NCBI GenBank assembly: GCA_017390945.1 | Contig: JAFOZZ010000003.1 | Span: 1-34,135 of the forward strand | Direction: 5' to 3' | Length of the DNA stretch: 34,135 bases | DNA from: Akkermansia sp. | Lineage (GTDB): Bacteria; Verrucomicrobiota; Verrucomicrobiia; Verrucomicrobiales; Akkermansiaceae | Shown here: positions 25,473-32,735 of the stretch, piece by piece | Layout of the letters: each line of letters opens with the position of its first letter | Numbering within the stretch: the first letter of the stretch is position 1 | Made by a program: the position numbers and the translations under genes | The notes under the pieces: generated by a model | Told to the model about the DNA's origin: nothing | Seen by the model: only the letters and a program-made list of their open reading frames with translations | The model's database searches: none

Positions 25473-28324
25473 TCAGCGGGCATGGTGAAGTAGAAGTTGG
25501 CGTTGTCCTTGCCGAATACTTCTTTGGCGAGAGTCTGGATTTCCTCCAGCGTGATGGAGCGCAGGTCATCCAGCACGTCGCGGATGAGGCCAATCTGCTC
25601 CGGGTCACTCTGCAGGCTGGCCAGGCTGCTGCACCAGAAGGCGTTCTGTCGCATGCTCTTCTCCGTGGAGGAGATGAGCGGGCGGATAGCGCAGTCGAAA
25701 TCCTCCTGCGTGATGGTGGTGCCACGGCCAAGGCCGGTGAGGAGGCTGTCCATGGCGGCGCTCACCTTCTCGCGGTTGCTCTTCACACCGGCGCTCACTG
25801 CGGAGATGGTAGCGGCGTTCTTGAGATCCGGGTTGAGGGAGATGCGGACGAAGGGAGAGTAGGCCTCACCCATTTCGGCGCGGATGCCGTCGAACAGCTT
25901 CTCGCGAGCAATGGCGCACAGTACCGTCAGGCGGCGGTTGCGGCGGCGATCCATACCGTCACCGGCGGGGCGTACCTGGGTCACGAGCGTCTTGTCCAGT
26001 GAGGTGGGGTATGCGAAGAACTCGCGCTGTCCCCAGGGCTGGAAGTTGACGCTGCGCTGAGCTTCCGTGGGCTCGGTGAACTCGGCATTGCGCTGGGGCA
26101 TGGCACCGAACGTGCGCTCGATGATGGGCAGGGCGGCCTCTACGTCGAAATCACCCACGATAGTGACTTCGATAGCGCCCTTCTGCAGGTAGGGCTCCAG
26201 GGCGGACTTCACGTCATCCATGGTGATGGCAGTCACCTGTTCCTGAGAGGGGACGGTGAAGCGGGGATCATTGCCATAGAGAGCCTTGGCGGACTGCATG
26301 GTGTAGGCACCCTCGGGCGTGGTGGTGAGCTTGCGGTACACGCTGGGCAGGTTGCGGTGAAGCATGCTGATGGCCTCGGGGCGGTAGCCGGGGTGCAGGA
26401 TGTTGGCTACGATGAGCTTGCATTGCATCTCGAGGTCTTTTTCCGTCGTGCCACCGGAGAAGGTGAAACGGCGGTCGGACATGCCGAAGTTCAGGTCGAC
26501 ATTGTGACCCATCATGATACGCTTGAGCTCATCGAGGTCGTGCTCGGCCAGAGCGCTCAGGCGCATGACGTTGTCGGCCACCATGTTCAGGCCTGGTGTG
26601 GTGGGCAGCAGCATTGTGCCGCCGTCGACAGCAGCCGATACGGTCATAGCGCCTTTGCGGAAGGCGGTCTTCTTCAGGTTGACGCGTACACCATTGGAAA
26701 GGGTGAGGGTGGTGACATCGAGGTCAGCAATGTGCTCTTTCTTCACGATGCTGCCGGGCTCGCCCACATTGTCGTAGGCAAAGGGCTTGGCCGGACGCAG
26801 CTCGGGCTTCTGAACCTCCATGGCGGCGGAGGCCTGGAAGGTCTCGCGCAGGCCAGCCTCGGTCAGCCCCTCGGGGATGGAGCCCGACATGGTGAGCTTG
26901 GCGCGGTTGTAGTCGAACGCGGCCTCCAGTGCGGCGCGGCAGCAGTCGGGATTCTGCGAGATGAGTTGCAGCGCACCCTGCAGCACCTTCATGCTTTCCT
27001 CGGGAGAGGTGGGAATGGTGCGCTCCGCAATGTGGTCGACCAGGCGGTTGGCCATGTCGGCAGCCTGTACGGACTCCCAGGTCTGCGTGGCGTGGGTGAT
27101 GCTGGAGGCGATGGCGGACAGGCTCTCCTGGAACTCGTGCGGCTCGAAGCCGTACTTGATGGCCTTGCGTAGCTCCTGCTCGGTGGTGGCAAGTGCCTCT
27201 TTCCACTTGTTCGGGGCGGCGGTTACGGAGAAGCCGAATGACTGGGAGATATCAAACATCTCGCCCTCCGATACGCTGGCCTTGTGGAAGGGGGCATCGG
27301 CGCGCTGGGAGATGCGGCTGAGGCGCTGGTTGAGCATCTGGCAAGCCAGCTGCAAGGGGAAGTCCTTCACGCGCTGCTCGAAGCTGTCGGTCTTGAGCTT
27401 CCAGGGGTTGGCCGTTGTTGCCATGATGCTGACGGTAGCCTGTTCCTTGTTATGCAGCAGGCGTTCGCTGGCACCGGTGTTGGTCAGGCTGCCATTATCC
27501 GGGCGCACCGGGTCGGCGCTGGCCTCCATGCTGTCGAAGTACTTGTGTACCCAGTTTGTGGCAGTGGCCGGGTCAACATCACCGGTGATGATGACCGTCA
27601 TGCGGCTGGGAATGTAGGTCTCCTTGTAGTATTTGCGGAAAGCTTCGTAGGGAGCATTGCGAATCACCTCTTCCAGACCGATGGGCATGAACTTAGCCAC
27701 ACGGGAGCCTTCGCAGAGCTGGTCAATCATACCCAGCATGGCGCGGTAGCTCTCGGAGTCGCGGCTCTTGAGCTCGCTTACGATGATGCCACGCTCGTGG
27801 TCAATCGCCTCGTCCTCCAGGCTGGCGCCATCGGCAAAATCGCGCATGATGGTGAGGGCAAAGTCTACAGTCTCGTCCTTCAGGTTGGGCAGGTCGAGCA
27901 TGTATACCGTGCGCTGGAGCGAGGTGTACGCATTGGCATCGCCACCGAAGCCCAGACCCAGCTTCTGCATGGCCGGGATAAGCTCGCCGCGCTTAAAGTT
28001 GCGGCTGCCGTTGAATACCATGTGTTCCAGGAAGTGGGAGATGCCGCTCGTTTCTGTTTGCTCATCCAGCGAACCAGTGGAGACATACAGGCGAATGCTG
28101 GCGCGGCCAGCGGGTTCCTTGGTGGGGCGAATGATGTAGCTGAGCCCGTTGGCGAGCTTGCCTTGCGTCAGCAAGGGGTCTTTTACCAGTTCCATCTGCT
28201 CGGCAGCAGGTGCCTGGATGGTTTGCATCTGCTCCTGGTTAGGAGCCTCTGCTGCATCCTGAGCAAAAGTCGGCGTGGCTGTAATAGCCAGCCCCAATAT
28301 GGCGGAGGTGGTACTTCTGTTCAT
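25313..28324 (-). CDS. Secreted M16 family zinc metallopeptidase (pitrilysin-like), with out-of-frame C-terminal tail
   Basis: A 1003-residue protein with a signal peptide (about 1-21, ending ..TFAQDA). The first M16 domain carries the inverted zinc motif HFLEH (H97, H101) with the third ligand E177 in DHERGII about 76 residues on. A second inactive M16-like domain follows (from about 530), as usual for the two-domain family. The last 46 residues after about residue 957 (RRPQLRQLRQ and onward) are Arg/Gln/Pro-rich and read as the wrong frame of an Ala/Pro linker. The real protein may therefore end in the -1 frame, fused to the next domain (about 1,450 residues in all). The ATG at 28324 fits the signal peptide. 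Confidence 0.88.
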   Translation of the reverse strand: MNRSTTSAILGLAITATPTFAQDAAEAPNQEQMQTIQAPAAEQMELVKDPLLTQGKLANGLSYIIRPTKEPAGRASIRLYVSTGSLDEQTETSGISHFLEHMVFNGSRNFKRGELIPAMQKLGLGFGGDANAYTSLQRTVYMLDLPNLKDETVDFALTIMRDFADGASLEDEAIDHERGIIVSELKSRDSESYRAMLGMIDQLCEGSRVAKFMPIGLEEVIRNAPYEAFRKYYKETYIPSRMTVIITGDVDPATATNWVHKYFDSMEASADPVRPDNGSLTNTGASERLLHNKEQATVSIMATTANPWKLKTDSFEQRVKDFPLQLACQMLNQRLSRISQRADAPFHKASVSEGEMFDISQSFGFSVTAAPNKWKEALATTEQELRKAIKYGFEPHEFQESLSAIASSITHATQTWESVQAADMANRLVDHIAERTIPTSPEESMKVLQGALQLISQNPDCCRAALEAAFDYNRAKLTMSGSIPEGLTEAGLRETFQASAAMEVQKPELRPAKPFAYDNVGEPGSIVKKEHIADLDVTTLTLSNGVRVNLKKTAFRKGAMTVSAAVDGGTMLLPTTPGLNMVADNVMRLSALAEHDLDELKRIMMGHNVDLNFGMSDRRFTFSGGTTEKDLEMQCKLIVANILHPGYRPEAISMLHRNLPSVYRKLTTTPEGAYTMQSAKALYGNDPRFTVPSQEQVTAITMDDVKSALEPYLQKGAIEVTIVGDFDVEAALPIIERTFGAMPQRNAEFTEPTEAQRSVNFQPWGQREFFAYPTSLDKTLVTQVRPAGDGMDRRRNRRLTVLCAIAREKLFDGIRAEMGEAYSPFVRISLNPDLKNAATISAVSAGVKSNREKVSAAMDSLLTGLGRGTTITQEDFDCAIRPLISSTEKSMRQNAFWCSSLASLQSDPEQIGLIRDVLDDLRSITLEEIQTLAKEVFGKDNANFYFTMPADGVPAPEPRRPQLRQLRQPQPRSLSLSLPARAQKWVTPYSPLYPQYSCPSGRR

Positions 28325-28471
28325 ACTTTTCTGATGGGCTATACCATATCACATGGATAGTAGTTTGTCGAACATTCTTTCCATTTCGTTCAAAAATAGT
28401 CAGAAAAAAATGCGATTGAGCTGGAAAACGCAGTGGAGGTCCTAAACGCGGAAAATGAAAACTTAACGGAA
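28325..28471. other. Intergenic stretch with no gene seen
   Basis: Between the M16 start and the inverted-repeat element no gene or clear RNA is visible. A weak minus-strand promoter for the M16 gene may exist (TCGACA, 17 nt, TATGGT), but I cannot support it well. Confidence 0.4.
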
Positions 28472-28659
28472 GTACAAAGTACCATGTACAATGTACAAAT
28501 TATCGAGGCAGGCGGCTGGCGCCGCTGATTTGCGATGTCTAGGCCTCACTTAACGCCCGCGCTTTAAGGCGCGGAACACAGGCGGTTGCTTAGCTTTGCT
28601 CATCCTGCGCTGTAAGCAGCGAACTTAAAACTTTGTACATGGTACATTGTACTTTGTAC
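28472..28659. repeat. 188-bp MITE-like element with 28-bp terminal inverted repeats
   Basis: The ends 28472-28499 and 28632-28659 are inverted repeats of 28 bp matching at 26 positions. Each is built of GTAC-centred modules (GTACAAAGTAC, CATGTAC, AATGTAC). The 132-bp interior has no open reading frame of note but holds small hairpins (CCGCGC..GCGCGG near 28556-28575; CGCTG TAAG CAGCG near 28609-28622). No clear target duplication is visible at the ends. It could be a MITE, a REP-type element or a structured RNA. Confidence 0.6.
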
Positions 28660-28730
28660 ATTCTGCAAATTCTCCCTTCTCTATCGTAACTCGTCGCTTG
28701 TCCTTCGCCATGGTAGGACGTACGTTGCTC

Positions 28731-28759
28731 TTGCATTCGCTGTCAGATGGTGGTATAGT
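28731..28759 (+). promoter_or_regulatory. panC promoter, predicted leaderless
   Basis: TTGCAT (28731-28736), 17-nt spacer, TATAGT (28754-28759). The panC ATG at 28767 comes 7 nt later, at about +1/+2. Confidence 0.75.
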
Positions 28760-28766
28760 GCCGTGC

Positions 28767-29618
28767 ATGCAGACTGCATGTACAAAGGATGAGCTCCGCG
28801 CACTGTTGGCACCCGTGCGTGGTCGTAAGATTGTGCTGGTGCCCACGATGGGTGCACTGCATGAGGGGCACGCCTCGCTGCTGCGTCAGGCTCGTGAGCT
28901 GGCCGGTACGGAGGGTTGCGTGGTAGCCAGTGTGTTCCTCAACCCTGTGCAGTTCGACAATGCCGGCGACCTGGCTACCTATCCTCAGACCCCCGAGGCA
29001 GATTTGCAGACCTGCCGTGAGTGCGGGGTGGATGTGGTGTTCATGCCGACACCCGATATCATGTACTGCGGCGACCGCTCCATTACACTGGAGGAGACTC
29101 ACCTTTCCACCGTATTGTGTGGTGCCAAGCGCCCCGGCCATTTCGCCGGTGTGTGTCTCGTGGTGAATAAGCTTTTCAACCTTGTGCAGCCGACGGATGC
29201 TATCTTCGGCAAGAATGACTACCAGCAGCTGGCGATTCTGCGCCGCATGGTTCGCGACCTCGATATCCCCATTACCATCCACGGCGCCGAAATCGTGCGC
29301 GATACGGATGGGCTGGCACTCTCCAGCCGCAATGTGCGCCTCACGCCGGAGCATCGTGCCGCAGCTCCCGGTATTCGCCGTGTGCTGCTGGCTGCCGCTG
29401 AGGCATATGGTAAGGGCGCCGCAGTGGCCGATGTCACGGCCGGTGTGGTGGACACGCTGAGCGCCATTCCCGGTGTGAAAGTGGACTACGTGGAGCTGGT
29501 GGATGCGGAAAACCTGCATGCTGTGACGGATGAGACCCGCCCGGCTCTGCTGGCTGTAGCCGCGTTCTTTGGCGATGTTCGCCTGATTGACAACATTGAA
29601 CTGACTCGCAATTTATGA
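28767..29618 (+). CDS. panC: Pantothenate synthetase
   Basis: A 283-residue cytoplasmic enzyme that joins pantoate and beta-alanine with ATP to make pantothenate, the vitamin B5 precursor of CoA. The HIGH-type motif PTMGALHEGH (H32, H35), VFLNPVQFD, GKNDYQQLAIL (KMSKS-equivalent region) and LALSSRNVRL are all present. I chose ATG 28767 because family members begin with a short strand before RGRKIVLVPTMG; a longer in-frame reading from 28647 would run through the promoter and the inverted repeat. No panB or panD gene is nearby. The stop overlaps the next gene's ATG by 4 nt. Confidence 0.96.
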   Translation: MQTACTKDELRALLAPVRGRKIVLVPTMGALHEGHASLLRQARELAGTEGCVVASVFLNPVQFDNAGDLATYPQTPEADLQTCRECGVDVVFMPTPDIMYCGDRSITLEETHLSTVLCGAKRPGHFAGVCLVVNKLFNLVQPTDAIFGKNDYQQLAILRRMVRDLDIPITIHGAEIVRDTDGLALSSRNVRLTPEHRAAAPGIRRVLLAAAEAYGKGAAVADVTAGVVDTLSAIPGVKVDYVELVDAENLHAVTDETRPALLAVAAFFGDVRLIDNIELTRNL

Positions 29619-30274
29619 TTACCGCCGAAAATCTTCACCGCAGCTACACTATCGGCCACAAGACGGTAGAGGTGCTGCACGGCCTGAGCCTCCATATCAA
29701 GCGCGGCGAAAAGGTGTTCCTTTGCGGCCCCAGCGGCGCTGGTAAGACTACTCTTATGTACACGCTTGCCGGTCTGGAGCAACCGCAGCAGGGTAAGGTG
29801 CTGATTGATGGGGAGGATATTTATGCCCTTAATCTTCGCAAGCGCGCCTTGTTCCGCAACAAGACGATGGGCTTCATCTTCCAGAACTACATGCTGATGC
29901 CGGAGCTTACGGCACTCGAGAATGCCTCGCTGGCCACCTCCATCGCCGGCCGTGAGTCCACGGAGCGCGTGAAGGCTCTGCTGGAGCGTGTGGGGCTGGG
30001 CGACCGTATGGAGCACCTGCCCAATGAGCTTTCCGGTGGTGAGCAACAGCGCGTGGCTATCGCTCGTGCTCTGGCTCATGACCCCGCCCTCATTTTTGCA
30101 GACGAGCCCACGGGTAATCTCGATTCCCGCAACGGTCGCCAGATTCTCGACCTCCTTTTTGAGCTGGCCGATGAAGCCAATAAGACGCTCGTTATCGTGA
30201 CCCACGATTCGCAGATTGCGGCTCGCGGCGACCGTACCCTCATTATTCGCGACGGTATCGTGGCTTCCGAGTAA
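29615..30274 (+). CDS. ABC transporter ATP-binding protein, LolD/MacB type
   Basis: A 219-residue ATPase with Walker A GPSGAGKTTL, Q-loop FIFQNYMLMPELTALEN, signature LSGGEQQRVAIARAL, Walker B ALIFADEPTGNLDS and H-loop VTHDSQ. The DEPTGNLDS form and size are typical of LolD (lipoprotein release), MacB and FtsE ATPases. No permease gene lies next to it, so its partner must be encoded elsewhere; the ATGA overlap with panC suggests only co-transcription. Most likely lipoprotein export or efflux; the exact substrate is not determinable. Confidence 0.9.
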   Translation: MITAENLHRSYTIGHKTVEVLHGLSLHIKRGEKVFLCGPSGAGKTTLMYTLAGLEQPQQGKVLIDGEDIYALNLRKRALFRNKTMGFIFQNYMLMPELTALENASLATSIAGRESTERVKALLERVGLGDRMEHLPNELSGGEQQRVAIARALAHDPALIFADEPTGNLDSRNGRQILDLLFELADEANKTLVIVTHDSQIAARGDRTLIIRDGIVASE

Positions 30275-30301
30275 TATCGTGCCACCAACCGTTGGTTGAC
30301 A

Positions 30302-30342
30302 AAAAGAAACTCCGGCGTGCAGATGAGGCCGGAGTTTCTTTT
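30302..30342. terminator. Bidirectional rho-independent terminator
   Basis: A 15-bp stem AAAAGAAACTCCGGC/GCCGGAGTTTCTTTT (30302-30316 with 30328-30342) has A and T runs on both strands. It sits between the convergent ABC ATPase and coiled-coil membrane protein genes. Confidence 0.88.
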
Positions 30343-30364
30343 GTATGAAGTTGTGCGCTGGCAA

Positions 30365-31435
30365 TCAGAAGGGCAGCTCGCCGGAGACATCGCTGCCGGA
30401 GTCCTGCTGCACAGGCGGAGCGGTGATGGTGCTGCCTGCGCTGGTGTCCACCGTGGGGGAGCCGCCGCGTGCCTCGTAGTCCTGCTCCATCCTGCGGGCA
30501 GGCTTCGCCTTTTCGCGGGGCTGGGACTCCTCCGTTGCCGCGGTGTCGATAGCGGTGTCGAAGTCGCTCATGTCGATGAGGTCTTCCTCACCGAAAGCAT
30601 AGCGAGCCATCTTGTGCATATCTTTCTTAATCAGCTCACGGATGGGGACGCGAATCTGCCCTTCGTGGGAACGCAGAACGATGAGCTTGCCCTCCAGGCG
30701 GTAGATGTAGGCATCGTTCAGGGATTTGCCACGAGTAGTGGTAGCGTTGCCGATAGACATGCCGGGCAGCAGGCTGACAGCAATGGCGCGGCTCTCCTTG
30801 TCGGCGGTACGGATTTCGTGCTGCATGGCCAGCACATTGTTCTGCTGGGTATCGATGGAGGCCTGAAGCTTGTTGCACTCGTTCTGAAGACGCCCCAGCT
30901 CATTGTTAAGATGAGCCAGGCTCTTGTTCATGGCAATCTGTTCGTCAGCGCGGTAATAGGCGTCCGTCAGCTCATCATGCTGCTTTTGCAGGCGGGCGTT
31001 CTCCTGAAGCGCCATCTCCATGGGAGTGGGCACGCGGTAGAGCTCCATCTGCTGCTTGATGTAGTAACCGCCGCAACCCAGTACTGCCAGCAGGAGGAGG
31101 ACGAGTAAGGTGTCGAACAGAACGGCGAAGAATCCGCCCTTCTTCTTTTCCGGCTTTTCGGCCTTTTCCTTCTTTTTAGCAGGCTTTGCCGGCTTTTCTT
31201 CCTTGGCGGGAGTGGCCTCGGGTTCTGCCTGCTTGTCGGCAGGTACCTCCTTTGCTTCGTCCTTGCTGGGCGCTGCTTCCCTGGGCGCCTCCTTGGGGGC
31301 AGGGGGCTCAGGCTTTTTTTCTTCCTTTACCTCCTCCTTGGCAGGAGCAGCCTGCATGCGGGCAGAGCGGGGGCGGAACTCGATATCGGCGAAATCGTCG
31401 TCCTCAGGCTTGGTATTGTTGGCGGAAATACTCAT
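30365..31435 (-). CDS. Single-pass membrane protein with Lys/Glu/Pro/Ala-rich tail and coiled coil
   Basis: A 356-residue protein of unknown function. Residues about 30-100 are a low-complexity cytoplasmic stretch rich in K, E, P and A. One transmembrane helix follows (about 102-124). Then comes a coiled coil (about 140-215: QENARLQKQHDELTD, LGRLQNECNKLQASIDTQQNN), a globular part (LPGMSIGNATTTRGKSLNDAYIYRLEGKLIVLRSHEGQIRVPIRELI), and a disordered tail. Its ATG overlaps the lipoprotein stop (ATGA), so the two are co-translated. It resembles envelope scaffold proteins only in layout; the domain after the coiled coil is not recognised. Confidence 0.72.
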   Translation of the reverse strand: MSISANNTKPEDDDFADIEFRPRSARMQAAPAKEEVKEEKKPEPPAPKEAPREAAPSKDEAKEVPADKQAEPEATPAKEEKPAKPAKKKEKAEKPEKKKGGFFAVLFDTLLVLLLLAVLGCGGYYIKQQMELYRVPTPMEMALQENARLQKQHDELTDAYYRADEQIAMNKSLAHLNNELGRLQNECNKLQASIDTQQNNVLAMQHEIRTADKESRAIAVSLLPGMSIGNATTTRGKSLNDAYIYRLEGKLIVLRSHEGQIRVPIRELIKKDMHKMARYAFGEEDLIDMSDFDTAIDTAATEESQPREKAKPARRMEQDYEARGGSPTVDTSAGSTITAPPVQQDSGSDVSGELPF

Positions 31436-31812
31436 GGCTGGGCGTTTTCGGTGTTGCTGTTAACGATTTTGTTCTGCATGTCGCTGAACTCCGCACGGAA
31501 CTCCTTGAGGCGGCTTTCGAGCTCGATGTAGCGCAGCTTGAGGGCGGTTTCCTTGCGGCGCAGTTCCGTTTTGCGAGCCAGCGTCTGATTGATAGCCTGG
31601 CGGCGCTCCTCAATTTGTTCCTGCAGCCCGGGCTGGTGCTCACCAGCTTCGCGGATGCGTTTCTGCATGTCGGAGATTTTCTGTCGCAATTGTTCGTTGC
31701 TGGTTTCTACAGCACGCAGGCGCTCCAGATCCGGCGCCTGGGGCTTGCAGCCTGTGCTCAGGCACAGTACAGCAGCGCTCAGTACCAAGGTTGATAGGCA
31801 AAAAAGTTTCAC
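31432..31812 (-). CDS. Coiled-coil lipoprotein of unknown function
   Basis: A 126-residue protein. I chose the GTG at 31812: it gives an ideal lipoprotein signal peptide MKLFCLSTLVLSAAVLCLSTGC (lipidated Cys 22), while upstream in-frame ATGs (31848, 31824) fall in the promoter and would spoil the signal. After the Cys the chain is a continuous alpha-helical coiled coil (LERLRAVETSNEQLRQKISDMQKRI, then QINQTLARKTELRRKETALKL). The predicted transcript begins about 1 nt before the GTG. It forms a two-gene operon with the coiled-coil membrane protein, so the pair may span the periplasm. Confidence 0.75.
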   Translation of the reverse strand: MKLFCLSTLVLSAAVLCLSTGCKPQAPDLERLRAVETSNEQLRQKISDMQKRIREAGEHQPGLQEQIEERRQAINQTLARKTELRRKETALKLRYIELESRLKEFRAEFSDMQNKIVNSNTENAQP

Positions 31813-31819
31813 GCTCCCT

Positions 31820-31848
31820 ATCATGCGACAGACCATCAGATACGTCAA
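31820..31848 (-). promoter_or_regulatory. Lipoprotein operon promoter, predicted leaderless (GTG)
   Basis: On the minus strand, TTGACG (31843-31848), 17-nt spacer, CATGAT (31820-31825), then 7 nt to the GTG at 31812. An AGGGAG lies inside those 7 nt, only 1 nt from the GTG, too close for normal Shine-Dalgarno use. Confidence 0.6.
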
Positions 31849-31903
31849 GCATGTTTTGCGTCACAACCCAGCGATTATCGTATATCCTCTTTAAAAATGC
31901 GGT

Positions 31904-31980
31904 AATTTAACCAGCCTGCAAGGTTGATTTCACCTTGCCGAATGGCAAGATTTAACCCGAGCGTTTTGCGAGGATTTCAC
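31904..31980. repeat. Four phased octamer repeats, RATTT(A/C)AC
   Basis: AATTTAAC (31904-31911), GATTTCAC (31926-31933), GATTTAAC (31949-31956) and GATTTCAC (31973-31980) lie in the same orientation with start-to-start spacing 22, 23 and 24 nt, about two helical turns. The array lies 56 nt and more upstream of the -35 box of the lipoprotein promoter and 57 nt beyond the Nudix gene's 3' end. A hairpin CTTGCC GAAT GGCAAG lies between copies two and three. Confidence 0.5.
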
Positions 31981-31999
31981 TTGCGCCGACAAGGCGCAA
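31981..31999 (-). terminator. Hairpin after the Nudix gene
   Basis: A 7-bp stem TTGCGCC/GGCGCAA (31981-31987 with 31993-31999) lies 37 nt past the Nudix stop. There is no T-run on the minus strand; it may be a weak terminator or part of the repeat array. Confidence 0.4.
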
Positions 32000-32036
32000 C
32001 AATTCTACAATTTATCTCATCTACATGTGTACCCGC

Positions 32037-32594
32037 TCAGGGCCACAGTGCGGCCAGTCGCAGCACGGCTTCATCCGCGGCGGGGGTAAGGTGCTGCAGG
32101 TCTTCGGCTGTGACCCATGCCAGCGCGTCCGATTCATCCGAAATGGCGAATTGCTCATGCTCGGCCTGTACCAGGTAGCGGACGTCGTAGTGCAGGTGTT
32201 CGGGCTCTCCCGTAGCGGGGCGGGCAGGGATGGTGTGAATGTCGATATCGTAGATTTCCGGGCTCAGGGCGCGGATAGCATCGATGCCGCTTTCTTCACG
32301 CGCCTCGCGCAGGGCTACACGCAGCACATCGGGGTCGCCATCGGCGTGGCCGCCGGGCTGAACCCACAGCTTGAGCTTGCGGTGCAGGGTGAGCAGCGCT
32401 TTGTTGCCCTCCGGGTTCAGCATCCATACGGAACCGGTGATATGGCCGGCGGCATGGCTGCGCTCAAAGCAGTCTGGGGTATCGAGGACAAAATGCAGCA
32501 ATTTTTCGGCTGTTTCCTTCCTCTCGGGATGCGAGTCGATATAGGTAGCAATCTGTTGACAGAGCATGCTGCGGTGGTCCTGGGGAAATTCCAT
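32037..32594 (-). CDS. Nudix hydrolase
   Basis: A 185-residue protein with a Nudix fold. The box is visible around WVQPGGHADGDPDVLRVALREAREESGI, with REAREESG the metal-binding helix; the first conserved Glu of the box is Asp/Pro here, as in some GGHADGD-type Nudix proteins. It probably hydrolyses a nucleoside diphosphate-linked compound, but the substrate is not visible. The start ATG 32594 lies 6 nt after a -10 box, so a leaderless transcript is predicted. It is divergent from the secreted repeat protein. Confidence 0.85.
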   Translation of the reverse strand: MEFPQDHRSMLCQQIATYIDSHPERKETAEKLLHFVLDTPDCFERSHAAGHITGSVWMLNPEGNKALLTLHRKLKLWVQPGGHADGDPDVLRVALREAREESGIDAIRALSPEIYDIDIHTIPARPATGEPEHLHYDVRYLVQAEHEQFAISDESDALAWVTAEDLQHLTPAADEAVLRLAALWP

Positions 32595-32600
32595 GCGCTT

Positions 32601-32628
32601 ATTCTACCTGATTGTTTGGGGAATGCAA
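32601..32628 (-). promoter_or_regulatory. Nudix promoter, predicted leaderless
   Basis: On the minus strand, TTGCAT (32623-32628), 16-nt spacer, TAGAAT (32601-32606), then 6 nt (AAGCGC) to the ATG at 32594. Confidence 0.72.
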
Positions 32629-32638
32629 GTGTAGAATA

Positions 32639-32651
32639 TAACAAATTGTTA
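32639..32651. promoter_or_regulatory. Inverted repeat TAACAA-A-TTGTTA in the divergent intergenic region
   Basis: A 6-bp perfect inverted repeat with 1-nt centre lies 10 nt beyond the Nudix -35 box and upstream of the repeat-protein promoter. It could be an operator shared by both. Confidence 0.35.
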
Positions 32652-32679
32652 TTTGTTTGTCTGATGTCGTATTTTGTTC

Positions 32680-32707
32680 TGTACATTAGGTTGTAATTTG
32701 CTAGAAT
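32680..32707 (+). promoter_or_regulatory. Possible extended -10 promoter of the repeat protein
   Basis: TGCTAGAAT (32699-32707) has the TGn extended -10 form. A weak -35 TGTACA (32680-32685) lies 16 nt before the TAGAAT. The leader would be about 22 nt and has no Shine-Dalgarno. Confidence 0.45.
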
Positions 32708-32735
32708 AACTACTCCCAAAACATGTTATCAAACT

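Noticed and set aside
25440-25475. Programmed -1 ribosomal frameshift at the M16/clan-CD junction
   Set aside because: No X XXY YYZ slippery heptamer or clear downstream pseudoknot is seen, so I give preference to deletion or sequence error, although it is not excluded.
28647-28766. Extended panC start with 40 extra codons
   Set aside because: The stretch runs through the right inverted repeat and the panC promoter; the family starts just before KIVLVPTMG.
31813-31848. ATG starts for the lipoprotein at 31848 or 31824
   Set aside because: They lie within or next to the promoter and add polar residues before the signal peptide; GTG 31812 gives a clean lipoprotein signal.
31904-31980. Phased octamers as a CRISPR array
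   Set aside because: The repeat unit is only 8 nt, spacers are 14-16 nt and no cas gene is near.
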